64,000 nt of DNA from Forficula auricularia (Eukaryota; Arthropoda; Insecta; Dermaptera; Forficulidae). The translations under genes and the position numbers were made by a program. The notes beneath the pieces were generated by a model. It did not search any database, was not told where the DNA came from, and was given only the letters and a program-made list of their open reading frames with translations. The stretch lies in contig JALMQS010000816.1 in NCBI GenBank assembly GCA_024734495.1, positions 5,233,171-5,297,170 on the forward strand, given 5' to 3'. Shown one piece after another: positions 33,906 through 45,930 of this stretch. How positions within the stretch are numbered: the stretch's first letter is position 1; the number at the start of each line of letters is the position of its first letter.

Positions 33906-34669
33906 AAAATATAATGGGCCGATCGGACTTTATCAGAAAGTATTTTAACAAATGATAACTAAGAATAAGAAATGTTGACACGTGTAGCAAATTTTCATGA
34001 TTGAATTTGCATATAAATACTAAACCTATTAATAGCTATCTTCGATTGTCTTGCCAATCATTTGACTCGATATCCCCCCCAATTGATTCCATTAAGGTTA
34101 CACCATTTGAGTTATAGGTACTCGTATGCTTATGCACTGTCAAGTGTAGATCGTTTTATTAATATTTCACACAGCTGCAGTTGAATGGGTCGATATTTCA
34201 TATCCGATTCTAGAAGAATGACTTAATTTAATTCGAACTGACCGTGTAAATGGACCCGCCGTGCCGCGCGCAAAAAGAGCTCACCTGGTTGGATGGACAG
34301 ACATTTTATGATATGAATTTATAATGGTTATGTGTTCAATCACAGAGATCCAGTTGGAGACTTGCAATCAATTTTTCATTGTCACTATTAAATAGGAAAA
34401 ATACTTTTCATTTTTAATGAGAACAGAATAGATGGATAGGATTTTTGATATCAAATAATCATGTAGGCGTTATTTACGAAAATCGGTTCTCATATATCAC
34501 TCTCCATAAACAGATTACTATTAATATTTAAAGTAATGTTGTAATATAATTGACTGATTTACAAAATCAACAAAAGGAATCTGGCAATAGTGAAAGTGTA
34601 AATTTCAAATGAAATTTTTTTAAAGGGTGGATAGAAAATGGAAGATTAATTAATAAATCTATATCTATA

Positions 34670-34870
34670 TAAATAAAATCCTTTGCCCGATACACTCACT
34701 CACTCACTCAGTCACTCACTCATCATCAAAACAGCCAGAACCACTGGACATAGAAACATGAAATTTGGAGAGGATATTACATCTATGACATAGGGCCTCA
34801 CTAAGAAAGGATTTTTCGAAATTCAACCCCTAAGGAGGTCAAAAGGGTCAAAGTGTGTTTTCACTGATTA
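34670..34870 (+). repeat. Interspersed repeat with (CACT)n microsatellite
   Basis: TCTATATCTATATAAATAAA leads into ACTCACTCACTCACTCAGTC (34691-34725) and CCACTGGACATAGAAACATG. The arrangement resembles a widespread arthropod repeat. A Helitron origin is possible but no terminal hairpin was confirmed. Confidence 0.35.
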
Positions 34871-34952
34871 TGTGATATCTCTTAAGGACAATAAAATATC
34901 TACTTGATATTTACTTATAAAAATACCAAATTAAAATATCTAAAAACTAATT

Positions 34953-36055
34953 TCAAGATTTTTTGAAATTGATGATATTAATAGTGATCATATCATCAGA
35001 ACTTGACCAAATTAATATGGGACCATCCCTAAGATACCCCCTTTCCAATAAAAAAAGAATCATCGAAATCGGTTCATAAACAAAGAAGTTAGGCATGAGC
35101 AAACCTAACAAAAAAGGTCTAATACCTATGAAAAAAATGAGACCAATCGGAAGGTAGACCGAACCCAATGCAAAAACAATTTTCAAAATCGTCTTACAAT
35201 TGGCGGAGATATGAGGTAACATAGGCACAAAATAAAAATAAAAAAAATATAGAAAATCAGTCGTATATAGAACCTCCTCCTTTTTTTGAAGTCGGTTAAA
35301 AAATAATTTTTAAGAAAAAAATAAAAACCGACTTCAAAAAATTAAATGCAACAAATAAAATACACTAAAAGGTATAAAATAATTATTATCTTATTTAGTT
35401 ACAACTAAACGACGAAATATTAAAATTAAATTACTTTTTGAAGTCGGTACCAAACAAACTATACCTATAAGCGAGCGTACCCGCCAAACGTACTAAGTAA
35501 GACTAAGATCCGTCGAGTGTGATTCATAAAATGTATATGTTTGACACCAACTTCAAAAAGTAATTTCATGTTAATATTTCGTCGTTTAGTTGTAACTAAA
35601 TAAGATAATAATTATTTTATACCTTTTAGTGTATTTTATTTGTTGCATTTAATTTTTTGAAGTCGGTTTTTATTTTTTTCTTAAAAATTATTTTTATTTT
35701 TCTCTTTTTAGTGATGTTATTAATAGTGATCATATCATCAGAACTTGACCAAATTAATATGACACCATCCCTAAGACACCCCCTTTCGGATAAAAAAAGA
35801 ACCATCGAAATCGGTTCATAAACAAAGAGGTTAGGTCTAAACAAACCTAATAAAAAAGGTCTAATACCTATGAAAAAAAAACGAAAAAAAAATGGGACCA
35901 ATCGGAAGCTAGACCGGACCCAATGCAAATTTTTTTTTTCAAAATCAGTTGACAATTGGCGGAGATATGAGATAACATAGGCACAAAAAAAAAAAAAAAA
36001 AAAATCAGTCGAATAGAGAACCTCCTCCTTTTTTGAAGTCGGTTAAAAATAGTAC
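34953..36055 (-). mobile_element. AACCGACTTC element, copy 3, with U on both sides of H
   Basis: Reading on minus: unit U at about 36055-35700, hairpin H at 35700-35300, and a second U at 35300-34953 in the same orientation. The arms of H pair along about 160 bp around GCGTACCCGCCAAACGTACT. The other two copies have only one U. Frames of 91 and 109 aa on minus are the same U translated twice and are not taken as genes. Confidence 0.7.
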
Positions 36056-37988
36056 CAACTTTCAACTATTATTATTATTATTTTTTAATATCATTTTAAT
36101 TTAATTTTGTAATAAAATATTCAAAGAATTTTCTTCTGCTCGTGAGACTATTTAGATGTAAAAAGATTCGGTATTTTTTCAGGGTTCCACTCAAAATTAA
36201 ATCAGGACCATATTAGTGTCGTTAAGAAAGTCAGATAATTTTAAGCTCCTAAACTTAATAAGATACAAGCTTGAACTTTTAAAAATATATGTATTTCATT
36301 TATTTCCTCTGAGATCAAAAATCATATTAATATTTTAATCGAAACATTACATTATTGATGAAGGGTGGAATTTTTTGTTGGGTTAAAAATAAAAAATATT
36401 TTTTTTTTCATGAGGTGTGACTTATTCCTGAAAAGATATGAATAAGTATAATAGCTTTTAAACTTGATTCAGTTTAAAATGTCGATTACAGAGAGTCACA
36501 AAGGGGCGATATTTGTACCTGTACGAGTGGCTTAACTTGAAACTGTGAAAAATTCCACAAATTCCTTTATTCTCCCCTTTTCAATGACAAATAAGAATGA
36601 ATTTGTTATCTCAAAATTTTTGGAAGATATTGGTACGGAACCCTCGGTATGTGAGACCGCTTGTCTTTTGGCCAGTTTAATTCTTTTATTTGGATTTGAC
36701 GGCTTGGAGAAGCATGAGAAAAACAAGAGAGTAAATGTATAAATCCGATAAAGAAGATCATTTGAAATGGGTTCAGGCCCTTTTCAAATCGAAAACATAC
36801 GTAGTAACCATTAGGTGTTCCCTGGAGCTGTTTTGTTAAATAAGAGCAGGTATACTCTCTCTATACTTAAATATTTAAATTCCATATCTGTCTAATAAGC
36901 AATAAGAACTTAAATGTTCTGGAATTTTGAATTTCTGCCTTGGAAGCGAAATAATTTTGAATGAGCGAAGTCAGAAAGAAATTAAGTTTATAATTGCTCA
37001 AGCTTAAATGAGGTTGTTTAATCAAAATAAAAAAAATCATTATTATCTTCGTCAATTATATTAGGTTTAGAATAAAAATACAAGTTCATGAAAATTATAA
37101 ATTGAACATCGCTCTGTACTGAGTGCTGAACTTAAAGGACCAGCAGATTATCAAATGTCCCCTTTTTGACAAATAATTAAAATTGCATGGGTTTTGTAAC
37201 TTTGAAATATTATTTGTAATTACTTTTTTTTTATCATACATTAGGTGTGCCACAAATGATTCCAGTTTAGTGTACCGTCAACAAAAAATGTTGAGAAACA
37301 CTGCTTTACAGGAAGCAACTCGAGCCATTTTGACGTCTCTGTAACTTTTGGAAACCTGTACAAGGTTTAATTTTTTTTCAATACCTGTCCAGAAGCTTAA
37401 CTAGATTACCAAATTTCATATTTCTATTGCTTATGCCATCTAAATTACAAGAAGCCAAAATAGGACAACCACTTTATTTCATTTTATGTATAACTTCAGG
37501 TCAGTAGCTACAACCAACCATTCAATAAATACCTAACTGTTCTCCTATAACAATTCTAATATTTTCTGATTTTCTTAATTATTCAACTGGAAGCTCTAAA
37601 GGTAAAAATTCTTCTTACACAAATTGTAATTCTAAACACAAAAGAGAGATTATAAAAACCTTCCTAAAGAATTCTGACAAAGAGCCTACATATAACAATA
37701 TTTTTTTCCAGTGTTAGCAAAATAATCAACTTATGAATTTAATTCACAAATAAAGTCGAAATTACATGAAACGTTAAATAATAAACAAAAAATGTAAATT
37801 ATATTTTTTTAAATTCCCTGTGTTTGATAGAAATTGATTTGAGCAATCTAGGAATAAATAGATTTTATGGGAAATGAGAAGTTAACTTTTATTATATTAT
37901 TTATTATTTTTTTTTAATCGAGGCAGCCGATAATGATAAGGAAGAAGAGATATCTAGAATTTATTCCAATAAAATATTTTCTTTTCAG
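36056..37988. other. AT-rich sequence; repeat copy near 36.57 kb
   Basis: 36570-36690 resembles 33785-33905. Two overlapping 64/65-aa frames on opposite strands (36532-36742) arise from it. The rest shows no gene or repeat border. The end leads into a pyrimidine-rich stretch and the exon at 37989. Confidence 0.35.
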
Positions 37989-38067
37989 TTGACGCGTTAA
38001 TACAGGTGAATGATGTTGCTAGTACAGGAGATTGATGATTGCTGCAGCAGGGATTCACAGCATGATG
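37989..38067 (+). CDS. Possible first coding exon of a host gene
   Basis: A good acceptor (AAATATTTTCTTTTCAG) ends at 37988 and a strong donor (GATG|GTAAGTTT) follows 38067. Within it the first ATG (38010) opens MMLLVQEIDDCCSRDSQHD and the frame reaches the donor with one base over. All other frames are closed, so this would be a 5' UTR plus start exon. The frame continues open into the exon at 38431. No family is recognised. The DNA is not repeated in the window. Two consecutive GT/AG-compatible exons could still be chance. Confidence 0.35.
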
Positions 38068-38430
38068 GTAAGTTTATCAGACATTTCTGAGAATAAATAA
38101 GAAAACAAATAAATAAAATTTTTAATGTCTTCATTTTTTTGCAACAAAACGCCCCCCCCCCAGATTGGTTCGTCTGTTGAGCGTACCAAATTATCGAGTG
38201 TGCGTTTTTTTGCTCTTGAGGGTAGGTACCAGAATTCGAAATTATGGGGTGATTTTTTATTATCCTGTTTCGGATATTTCCACCTCTACTTCCTCAGATA
38301 TTGTGTGAAAATTTTTACCATTGAAAATCTCATGCAAAATATTCCAAATTACCATAATATCTGAAATGATCTACAAAAATCTTAACTAAACGCATCTGAT
38401 TGCAATTTATTTAATTATCTTCTGCTGCAG
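38068..38430 (+). other. Candidate 363-bp intron
   Basis: It begins GTAAGTTT and ends TTATCTTCTGCTGCAG, both close to consensus. A C-run (38152-38161) and an unrelated 79-aa frame lie inside. Confidence 0.35.
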
Positions 38431-38636
38431 ACATTACGGGTCCAACGATGAGACCGTCATGGTATGAGAATGCCGATTCCTGCAGTCACAAATTATATTT
38501 TTTATTCGTCCAGGGACGTGAAGGTGTTGAGCCTCTTTGTGTTAATGGGATATTAATGCATGAGAAAACATCATTTTCGAGTGGACAAAAGCATCAAAGA
38601 ATTTCGATCGATCAGAAAATAGCCCAACGCCATTGA
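38431..38636 (+). CDS. Possible second coding exon
   Basis: With the one base carried over from the first exon, the frame reads DITGPTMRPSWYENADSCSH, continues through LFVQGREGVEPLCVNGILMH and stops at TGA 38634-38636. The combined product would be about 88 aa and has no recognised domain. A further donor-like GGTATGAG (38461) and acceptor-like TTATTCGTCCAG (about 38513) sit inside, so alternative splicing, with a frame change, is possible. Confidence 0.35.
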
Positions 38637-38885
38637 GATCCTATCATAAAACACTTTTGAATTTCCCATTTATTTTATTGAAACGTCTTTAAATATAATT
38701 CAAATCAAATTAATTTTCTAATAAAATAAATACTTTATATATGTATATAAGTAGATAAATTAAAATAAGAAAATTTCATTTTTTAAAGAAATTATAATTA
38801 AGCGTGATTCGAATTTGAACTTAAAAAGTAATAACTAATAATATTTTTTCATTTTAGTTTAGTAAACAAAATAGATATCAATGAT

Positions 38886-39310
38886 AGGGACCGTCCATAA
38901 ATTACATCACACGAATTTCAAGATTTTTAGACCCCCTCCCTCCCTGTGTTACATTCTATCACATTTTCATTGAGCCCCATGTATTGTGACGTCACACATA
39001 GTCACAACATAGTCATATCACTTTTATACCCTATAATTGTAGAAATCTTTTTTTTTTTATAAATTAAACTTAATTAAAGGGATTTAATATATTTTAAGTT
39101 TAACTTTAATTTTATTCATATCATTTAACATACATTTTTTTATTAATAAACAATATATTATTTTTCTTCAGTCCATGGACAAGCACACCAACCCTTTAAA
39201 TTTTCAATTACTGGCATGCCACATTCTTTAAAATTATAATCTATATCATTTGAAATGAGAATTTTATGACATCACAATTTTTAAGATCCCCGGGCCCCCA
39301 TGTCTCGCTA
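38886..39310. repeat. Probable DNA-transposon remnant starting AGGGACCGTCCATAAATTAC
   Basis: AGGGACCGTCCATAAATTAC followed by a run of CCCTCCC and TGACGTCAC resembles a very common TIR element end of arthropods and other animals. The far end (near GATCCCCGGGCCCCC, about 39285-39300) is not clearly inverted. Confidence 0.4.
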
Positions 39311-39484
39311 CAGCATTTGGTATTATAATAATTTATTACTAGAAATATTTGAAAAAACTTGTTTATTTAATAAACTAAAAAATAAAAAAAACTTTTTGGA
39401 AATCTCCATTCAAAAAATTACATTAATTCGTAATTCAGGTCTAAAATCTATAAAGATTTAGGTTATTTATAATCTATTGTAATC

Positions 39485-40342
39485 CAGGGCTGTCCAACCC
39501 GCGGCCCAGCACGTCAATGAATGCGACCCGACATAAAACTATAAACTTCTTTAAAACATTGAGATTATTATGTTACTGGAAATCATATTTTATATAATTT
39601 GACCACAGATATATTCATATTTTTTTTCTAGAAAATAAGAAATTGTCAAATAAAAATGGCCCTACAAGTTTTCGAAGAATAAAAGGCAGATTTTCAATTT
39701 TGAATGTGAAAAAATATATCAAGCTATCCGAAAAAAATAATCACAATTTTGACATATTTTGAACCATTTTTATAGATTTAAATATTTTACGTGCAAACTT
39801 TCTAAATGAATAATATATAGAAATAAAAGAAAAATTTAATAAAATCCCCTTTATTAAAATTGTATAAAAATTATCTACCCGGAAAGAAATATTCATCCTG
39901 GCTTCACTTTTAAGAAATACGAATTTAAATATACACCTACTTGAAGTTATTTTCGAGAATAAAATTCACAAAAAGCAAAATTATAATCATAACTATCAGG
40001 TAAAAAAATAGCGAAGTTATGAATATTTAAAAATTATTCTTCAGCATATATTTCCATGTTTATTTTTTTATTTATTTTTTTTTTATTTTTATTATTTCAG
40101 TAATTAAAACTTTATGATGTGGTAAGTGATATAAAAACAAATATCCTGAAGGAAAACAACTATAAGATTATTAAGCTATGGCATTTTTACTTCTTTGTCA
40201 TTGTGGATATCATTATTCTAGATTTTTAACTATCTTTTTTGATCAACAAATAATATCAAATGAATTAGAATATTTTATATGGGGCCTGAGGCATTTGTTT
40301 GTTCTTCTAATGCGGTCCAAGCCAAAAGGCTGGACACCCCTG
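39485..40342. mobile_element. hAT-like non-autonomous element, old
   Basis: The inverted ends CAGGGCTGTCCAACC and GGCTGGACACCCCTG are of the hAT (Charlie-like) type. It is 858 bp. The right flank ATCTAGAC matches the hAT target consensus nTnnnnAn, but the left flank TTGTAATC shares only about half of it. No transposase frame remains. Confidence 0.65.
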
Positions 40343-41292
40343 ATCTAGACGAAAAAGAAATAAGAGAAACATCTTTCAAGAAGATTTTCGTTATTTATTA
40401 AATCAACGATTCTTACTAAAAGTAATCAAATTTAATAATAATTAAATAATATATTTATATTTTGAAATTCACTCAAATTTGATAATTTTCAGATCCTGTT
40501 TTAAAACAAGTTATTACATTTGACATGTTAATAAATAGATTTCGCAATGTCAGGAAATAATCAAAAAAACTAATGTTTTATTTTCCAGGTAAAAGAAAAT
40601 TATAAGGCTAATTTAACAAATAGGCACGATTTTGGCATTTTCATTGAATTACCTATAGTGAGTTCTTATTTGTCATTGGTTTTGACACTAGGTTTGTCAC
40701 ACTTTAATGTGTTATAAATTAATTTCATTTGAATGTAAAAATTTGAGTTTAACAAAATTCACCAAAATCATTTCATTGTGATAAATTATAGAAGTCATTT
40801 CAATTTCAACTTTAAATTTATTCAATTTCGTTTTTTCAAAAATAATAAAAAATTGTCAAAATTTGATTTATGTTTTCATAAAATGAAATCGTAAATTCCT
40901 GATGAAATACAGTTCTTTCAAAAGTCTTTTTATATTTTAATCAAACCAAATTTGATGCTAACATAAATCATTTTTATTAAATCATAAATTCAATCCTCTA
41001 ATGTAATTTTCAGAAATATAAGAAATGTAAGTACTTAGTATTTTTTTTTTATATTTTCACTTTTTGAAATATACATAGGTATTTGCTTTACCATACGTAA
41101 AGAATGGGGAATCATTTAGATTCATATTCGTTTTCCTATTTATAATTTTCGAAAAATCTAAAAATGGCCTGCAACAATTTTCATGAAAAAAATTAACTAA
41201 AAACTCTGTTTTAAGATCAAAACTTTTTTAAATGTTTTTTCCATATTAAATCAAATTGGATGGGAAAAGGGGTAATGAGCTACTTTGAACAC

Positions 41293-41845
41293 TCTTAGAC
41301 CAGTGCTTCTTAAATTATGGGTAGCGACCCCATTTTGGGTCGCATAACTGAACTTTGGGGTCGCGAAACATAAGACAACAATGACAATAAAAAATTATAA
41401 TACACAGGGGCCAAAAATTTATGTTTAGTGAATTCAAGGTATATTTTTGTCATTGAATTTGCAATAATTTGTGAAATTGCTATTTTGTATTAGGTAAATA
41501 TATATTTATTTATGTGAAGCAACGTTCACAGCATTGTCGAAAATAAAATCAATTTACAGATCAAATTTGAAAAATATTGAATACGATTATCTCCCGTTTA
41601 TTTAATAAGACACAAACATATCCATTTCATTATTATTTAGATTAAATAATTTTAATTATGTAGTTTTTTTAATAAATGGTAAAATTACAAAATATATAAA
41701 GATTCATTATAAATTTATTGTTGATTTGCTTGGAAAAATGATATTTTATATCATAAATGTATATAATATGGGGTCAAGGAAAAATTTCTCAGTCGAAATA
41801 GGGTCGCAAATGAAAAAAAAAAGTTTAAGAAGCGCTGTTCAAGAC
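41293..41845. mobile_element. hAT-like MITE (CAGTGCTTCTTAAA)
   Basis: The inverted ends CAGTGCTTCTTAAA (41301) and TTTAAGAAGCGCTG (to 41837) bound 537 bp; inside, GGTCGC phrases occur near both ends. Flanks TCTTAGAC and TTCAAGAC match at 5 of 8. The 68-aa minus frame ending here is incidental. Confidence 0.7.
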
Positions 41846-41878
41846 TAAGGGGCTGATGTAAAATAAGTAAATGGTCAA

Positions 41879-42281
41879 TATGAAATAAGTTATCATTATT
41901 ATTATTCAGTTCCATTATCAATATTAGATGTGACAAATCAGAGGAAAAAAGGAACAATTAAACATCGTGTTAAAACATCCGACCAATTGCAATGTTTCGG
42001 CAATTTATTGCGGCTTCATCAGGCTCTATACAAAAATAAATACAAAAGAATCATTCACAATCATCAAAATCAACCCAGACATGATATAATATAATTTAAT
42101 CAAGGTAACTATATTATGTCTGGGTTGATTTTGATGATTGTGAATGATTCATTTGTATTTATTTTTGTATAGGGCCTGAAGAAGCCACAATAAATTGGCG
42201 AAATGTTGCAATTGGACGCATGTTTTAACACGGTTTAGTTGTTCCTTTTTCCTCTGATTTGTCAAATCAACTATGAAATAA
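41879..42281 (-). mobile_element. Foldback retroelement with hammerhead-like motif, copy 4
   Basis: Direct repeats TATGAAATAA lie at 41879-41888 and 42272-42281. A 43-nt tail (41889-41931) stands on the left, so the orientation is minus. The arms GACAAATCAGAGGAAAAA... and the complement pair over about 160 bp. The left arm on minus carries CTGATGA (42016-42022) / GCC-hairpin / GAAA (41995-41998). The right arm on plus carries CTGAAGA (42176-42182) / GCC...GGC / GAAA (42200-42203). Each arm therefore holds one motif. Confidence 0.7.
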
Positions 42282-42304
42282 TCTTTAATAACTAGAAATG
42301 CATT

Positions 42305-42535
42305 ATGAAGATCATTTTTAAATTCAGAGTGGTTTTCATAGCGTATAAGGGTTTTAGGAGTTGGAAAGAAATATCGAGTAGATTTTGTGAACCAGATTAT
42401 TTAGGTAGGGCTGATCATAGGAAAAAGATTAATAAGCCAAGATTCTTTAAAAATGTTGGTTTGCATTCATTTATACCATCTGGCACTGATTTGTGGAACA
42501 GTATGTCTACTTACTACTTGGAATTATAGTAGTCT
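42305..42535 (+). pseudogene. Possible LINE polymerase tail
   Basis: The 74-aa frame contains KPRFFKNVGLHSFIPSG and TDLWNSM, matching the pattern (P-R-x5-G-x2-SF...LWN-S) at the C-terminus of CR1/Jockey-like LINE polymerases. Short and without the catalytic domain; probably a 5'-truncated copy. Confidence 0.4.
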
Positions 42536-42702
42536 ATTACTACTTGCAATTATAGGCCTTTGTCCCCCATGATTAATTAAATTATAGATTTTGTCAAATT
42601 CTAATGTCATCGAGTCGTACAAAATTTTATTTAGTTTTAAAAGCAAGAGATTAGCTGAGGTGTAGCGAACGGTCATACCATCCTTGTCATGGTATTGACA
42701 TG

Positions 42703-43507
42703 GATTTCTTCGAGGGGTGAACCGGGATTGGAATTAAGTCTACACATCTTTGGAATTATGTGTAATTTTTTTGGAATTCATTACATAATTCCCCTACATC
42801 TGTTGATCCTTCTACTTGGAAATGAAAGTGGAAGTGGAAGTAGGTGTACACTAGGGTGGACCTTATTTTGGATATTTTCGAATTGTTACGATGACAAGGG
42901 CTCATATGGTTCGAAATAAATAAATAAAAATAACCCCCAAGTTTCATGTCTCTATCTCACTTATAACGTTATAGCCTGTGCCCCCAGTGATGTAAGTTTC
43001 TCTTGTAAATAACATGGGGTTTTTGCCATTGAATGATAAATTTTTTATTCCGACCAAAGTAATGGTTAAAAAAATGTGAACCTCTGTAGAATTAATCCTT
43101 ATAATAGTAGCTACCCCTCAGAATTTTTACAGATTTTTAGCTATTATAATTTTGGAGTCTATAACTTAGTAACTTCAAAATTATAATAGCTAAAAATCTG
43201 TAATAATTCTGATGGATAGCTAGTATTATGAGGATAAAGTCTAGAGAGTTGCAAATTTTTTGAACCATTTCTTTGGCCGGAATAAAAAATTGATATTTTA
43301 ATGCCAAAATCTCCATGTTATTTAGATGAGAAACTTACATCGCTGGGGCCACAGGTTATAATTGAGACTTGAAACTTGGGGGATATTTGTTTTTATTTAT
43401 TTCGAACCATATGAGCCCTTGTCAGCGTAAAAATTTGAAAATACCCAAAATAAGGACCACCCTAATTTACACAATATTAGGGCGTGGTTCAGCTCTCGGA
43501 TTTTCTT
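42703..43507 (+). mobile_element. MITE family CGAGGGGTGAACC, copy 3, broken by a hAT-like element
   Basis: Left part 42711-42851, right part from 43473 to CTCG at 43498. The flanks GATTTCTT and GATTTTCTT resemble each other. The MITE would be about 166 bp without the insertion, like its relatives. Confidence 0.7.
42844..43472. mobile_element. hAT-like foldback MITE nested in the CGAGGGG MITE
   Basis: The ends TAGGGTGGACC (42852) and GGACCACCCTA (to 43464) are typical hAT ends. Flanks GTGTACAC (42844-42851) and ATTTACAC (43465-43472) match at 6 of 8 and fit nTnnnnAn. Most of the 613 bp is palindromic: GACAAGGGCTCATATGGTTC and CTGTAGAATTAATCCTTATA-type blocks recur in complement. The 76- and 63-aa frames here are incidental. 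Confidence 0.8.
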
Positions 43508-43760
43508 AACAACTTATGGCAAATGCGTCGTTTGCTTCTGGTATCAGGTTTTCGCGAGGAATTTTTAAATTATTTTTTGTCTTTTGATGGAATTCTATGG
43601 TCATGTTATTATTATTATCTATTTTTTGTACTTGTTTATTATTTGTTAATTTGTTGACATTAAATTTGTATTTATGACTGATTGACCTAGGCACTGAGGA
43701 CTTGTGCCTCTAAGCAGGTCGAGAAATAAAAATTTATTTATTTATTTATTTCCACGATTA
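43500..43760 (+). repeat. Possible LINE 3' tail with (ATTT)n end
   Basis: GACCTAGGCACTGAGGACTT followed by GCCTCTAAGCAGGTCGAGAA and ATTTATTTATTTATTTATTT is the kind of 3' end seen on some insect LINEs. No polymerase frame is present. Confidence 0.35.
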
Positions 43761-44790
43761 GCAGCACAGGCTCTGCCCAATCAGGAAACATGGAATAAGT
43801 TGGTCGTAGCGCCGCCGTAGGTCGCAAAGCCATCAGGAAGAGAATTTAGCCTTACAAACACAAAGTCATTCTAAATAAATTATTTGATTTTAGCTAAAAA
43901 AAATAAATATTAAAGAAATTAAATAAATAAAAGAACATAAAAAATAAAAGAAGGGTATAGTATTAGTCATAATTTTTATTAATAATTATGGAATTTAATT
44001 TATTTTCACAAAAAATTCGAGACCACGCATGACGAAGAATTATGATTAGTAATAAAGAATAGAATAAAACCTATTAACTAATAACTTATTTCAATTTTTC
44101 CAATAGGAAATAACATTAAAATTGGTTTTTACAATAGCTTTTGCTACATTGGAAAAAAATATTCATCTGAAGTTATTATTAAAAAAAATTTATCTATAAT
44201 CTTTAATACGAAAAGAACGCTATAAGCCAATTTTATGGTGATAGGCGGAGATATATGATTGGATCGTGTCTCGGGTCAAATTCAGGAGGTGAAATTTCTT
44301 TCAGAACTATAAAACATAAACCAAGTAGCTTTGTCCTAAAAAATTTGTCACCTGCAATGGGCGCTGATGATGCTTACTAAATTTCATGTCCAATCAAAAG
44401 AAACCTTTCACTTCCGTATATTTAAATTCACTTTAATTAATTATAGAAAAAATACATATCTAACCTGAAATTTTATTTATGTATAAATTATAGTGTGAAC
44501 AAAATAATGGAATTATTTTAAAAAGTAGAATATCTTCTCTTCGGCCCCCTCTTTAAAATGACTCTATAGGTCAAAAGCAATAAAAGTCGGTTTTAAAAAA
44601 TTATAGGTAATATATTATTATTATTTAAATGTAAATTATATTTATCTTATAATTGATGAGAAAGAAATCGGAAAATTTCTAAAAATTGAAAATTCACTAA
44701 CGGGTAATTTAAAATTGAAAAACTGCAGACACTCTTTTTAAAAGATATCCTGGATATTCTATAATAAATCAAATGTATACATATGTATAT
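43761..44790. other. AT-rich sequence, no gene seen
   Basis: No recognised frame or repeat border. Confidence 0.3.
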
Positions 44791-44792
44791 AG

Positions 44793-45057
44793 AGCCGTAT
44801 ATTGTCAGGGGATGCTTGAATGATTGCCCCCCCCCCCCCTCCCTCAATGCTATATAAAGCAAGTAAAGTATGATAAAAAATAGTAAATGGGTTATAATAA
44901 ACAACTATATGGTTTTATAGAGTCAAGAATAAATCATTTAAATTTTAACACGATTGTATTTTAATACATTACATTATAAAAAATTTCTCGCTTCCCAAAA
45001 TGTGCCGCTTCTTAAATTTGGCCGCGGAGGAACGTGCCCCCCCTGACACCCCGAGAC
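44793..45057. mobile_element. Possible small TIR element with C-runs
   Basis: AGAGCCGTATATTGTCAGGGG (44791 on) and the complement of CCCCCTGACACCCCGAGACTCGGTCCT (45037-45063) resemble each other as inverted ends. A 14-C run lies next to the left end. Confidence 0.35.
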
Positions 45058-45369
45058 TCGGTCCTGAATATATTAAAATGCATTGTATAATATTCATTCA
45101 GGGGCTCCGTAAAACACCTTCAATTTATGGGGGGAGGGTGACAACAAGGAATTGTCAAAACTGATTTTCACAAAAATATTAATTAATTTTAATATTATTT
45201 TTTTTTTAATATACCTCAAATTACATATATCGTCGCCTTAGCCTTAGAGTGTAAACATTCTAACTCACAACAAGGAAATTTTACAGGGGTGAGAAACAAC
45301 AAACGAAATTTAATAAAAACTATTTTTCACATTATTTTTCTACAACTTACGATCGTAATTTTAAGTAGC

Positions 45370-45690
45370 AGTTTATTTATTTATATTTAAATTTATTTTT
45401 CATACATATATATTACAATATTTATTTATTTATTATATATTTACAAATCTTAATACTAAAGTTATAGTATTTCTCAATATTTCTCAATAGAAATGTTCAA
45501 CTGTCCCTCTTAAGATATATCCTCAATTGGTTCTTAAATTGAATCAGACTTGATGCATTTCTCACTTCAGCTGGTACAGAATTAAATTCCTCAAGTCCTC
45601 TAAAATATAATGTCCTGTTTCCTCGCCTTCTTTCCTCTTTACTTGGACGATGCTGCATTTCTTGTTCTTTCGAACGGTATTAATATGACA
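45370..45690 (-). pseudogene. LINE polymerase C-terminal tail, copy 1
   Basis: On minus the frame reads RGNRTLYFRGLEEFNSVPAE, then VRNASSLIQFKNQLRIYLKR and a stop near 45505. The pattern (FN-x-VP-x-E-VR ... SL-x-x-FK-x-x-L-x-x-YL) is the end of CR1/Jockey-like LINE polymerases. An AT-rich 3' region with AAATAAATAAA phrases follows towards 45370. 5'-truncated. Confidence 0.65.
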
Positions 45691-45930
45691 TTATGATAAA
45701 AATGTATTTAACAGGTTTACACTCTAAGACGACGATATTTTAATATGTATAACAAAAATTATCTAATAAATGCTAAGTTTTTTAGAGATCATTATTTTGT
45801 TGTTATCTACAAACATTTGAAAAAATACTTTGACTTTTATGCTAAAATTACATTGATATTAGACTCATAATATTATAAATTAAAGTATGAAATGATAAAT
45901 GAAAAAAAAGATAATAAAATTTGTCTATAC

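Noticed and set aside
34691..34725. CRISPR-like short repeats (CACT)n
   Set aside because: A 4-bp microsatellite without spacers, in eukaryotic DNA.
34953..35955. 91- and 109-aa frames with shared FVYEPISMILFL-type sequence, also at 7063 and 22122
   Set aside because: The same repeat unit U is read in each place; the hydrophobic, T-rich translation has no domain and follows the DNA repeat, so no selection for protein can be claimed.
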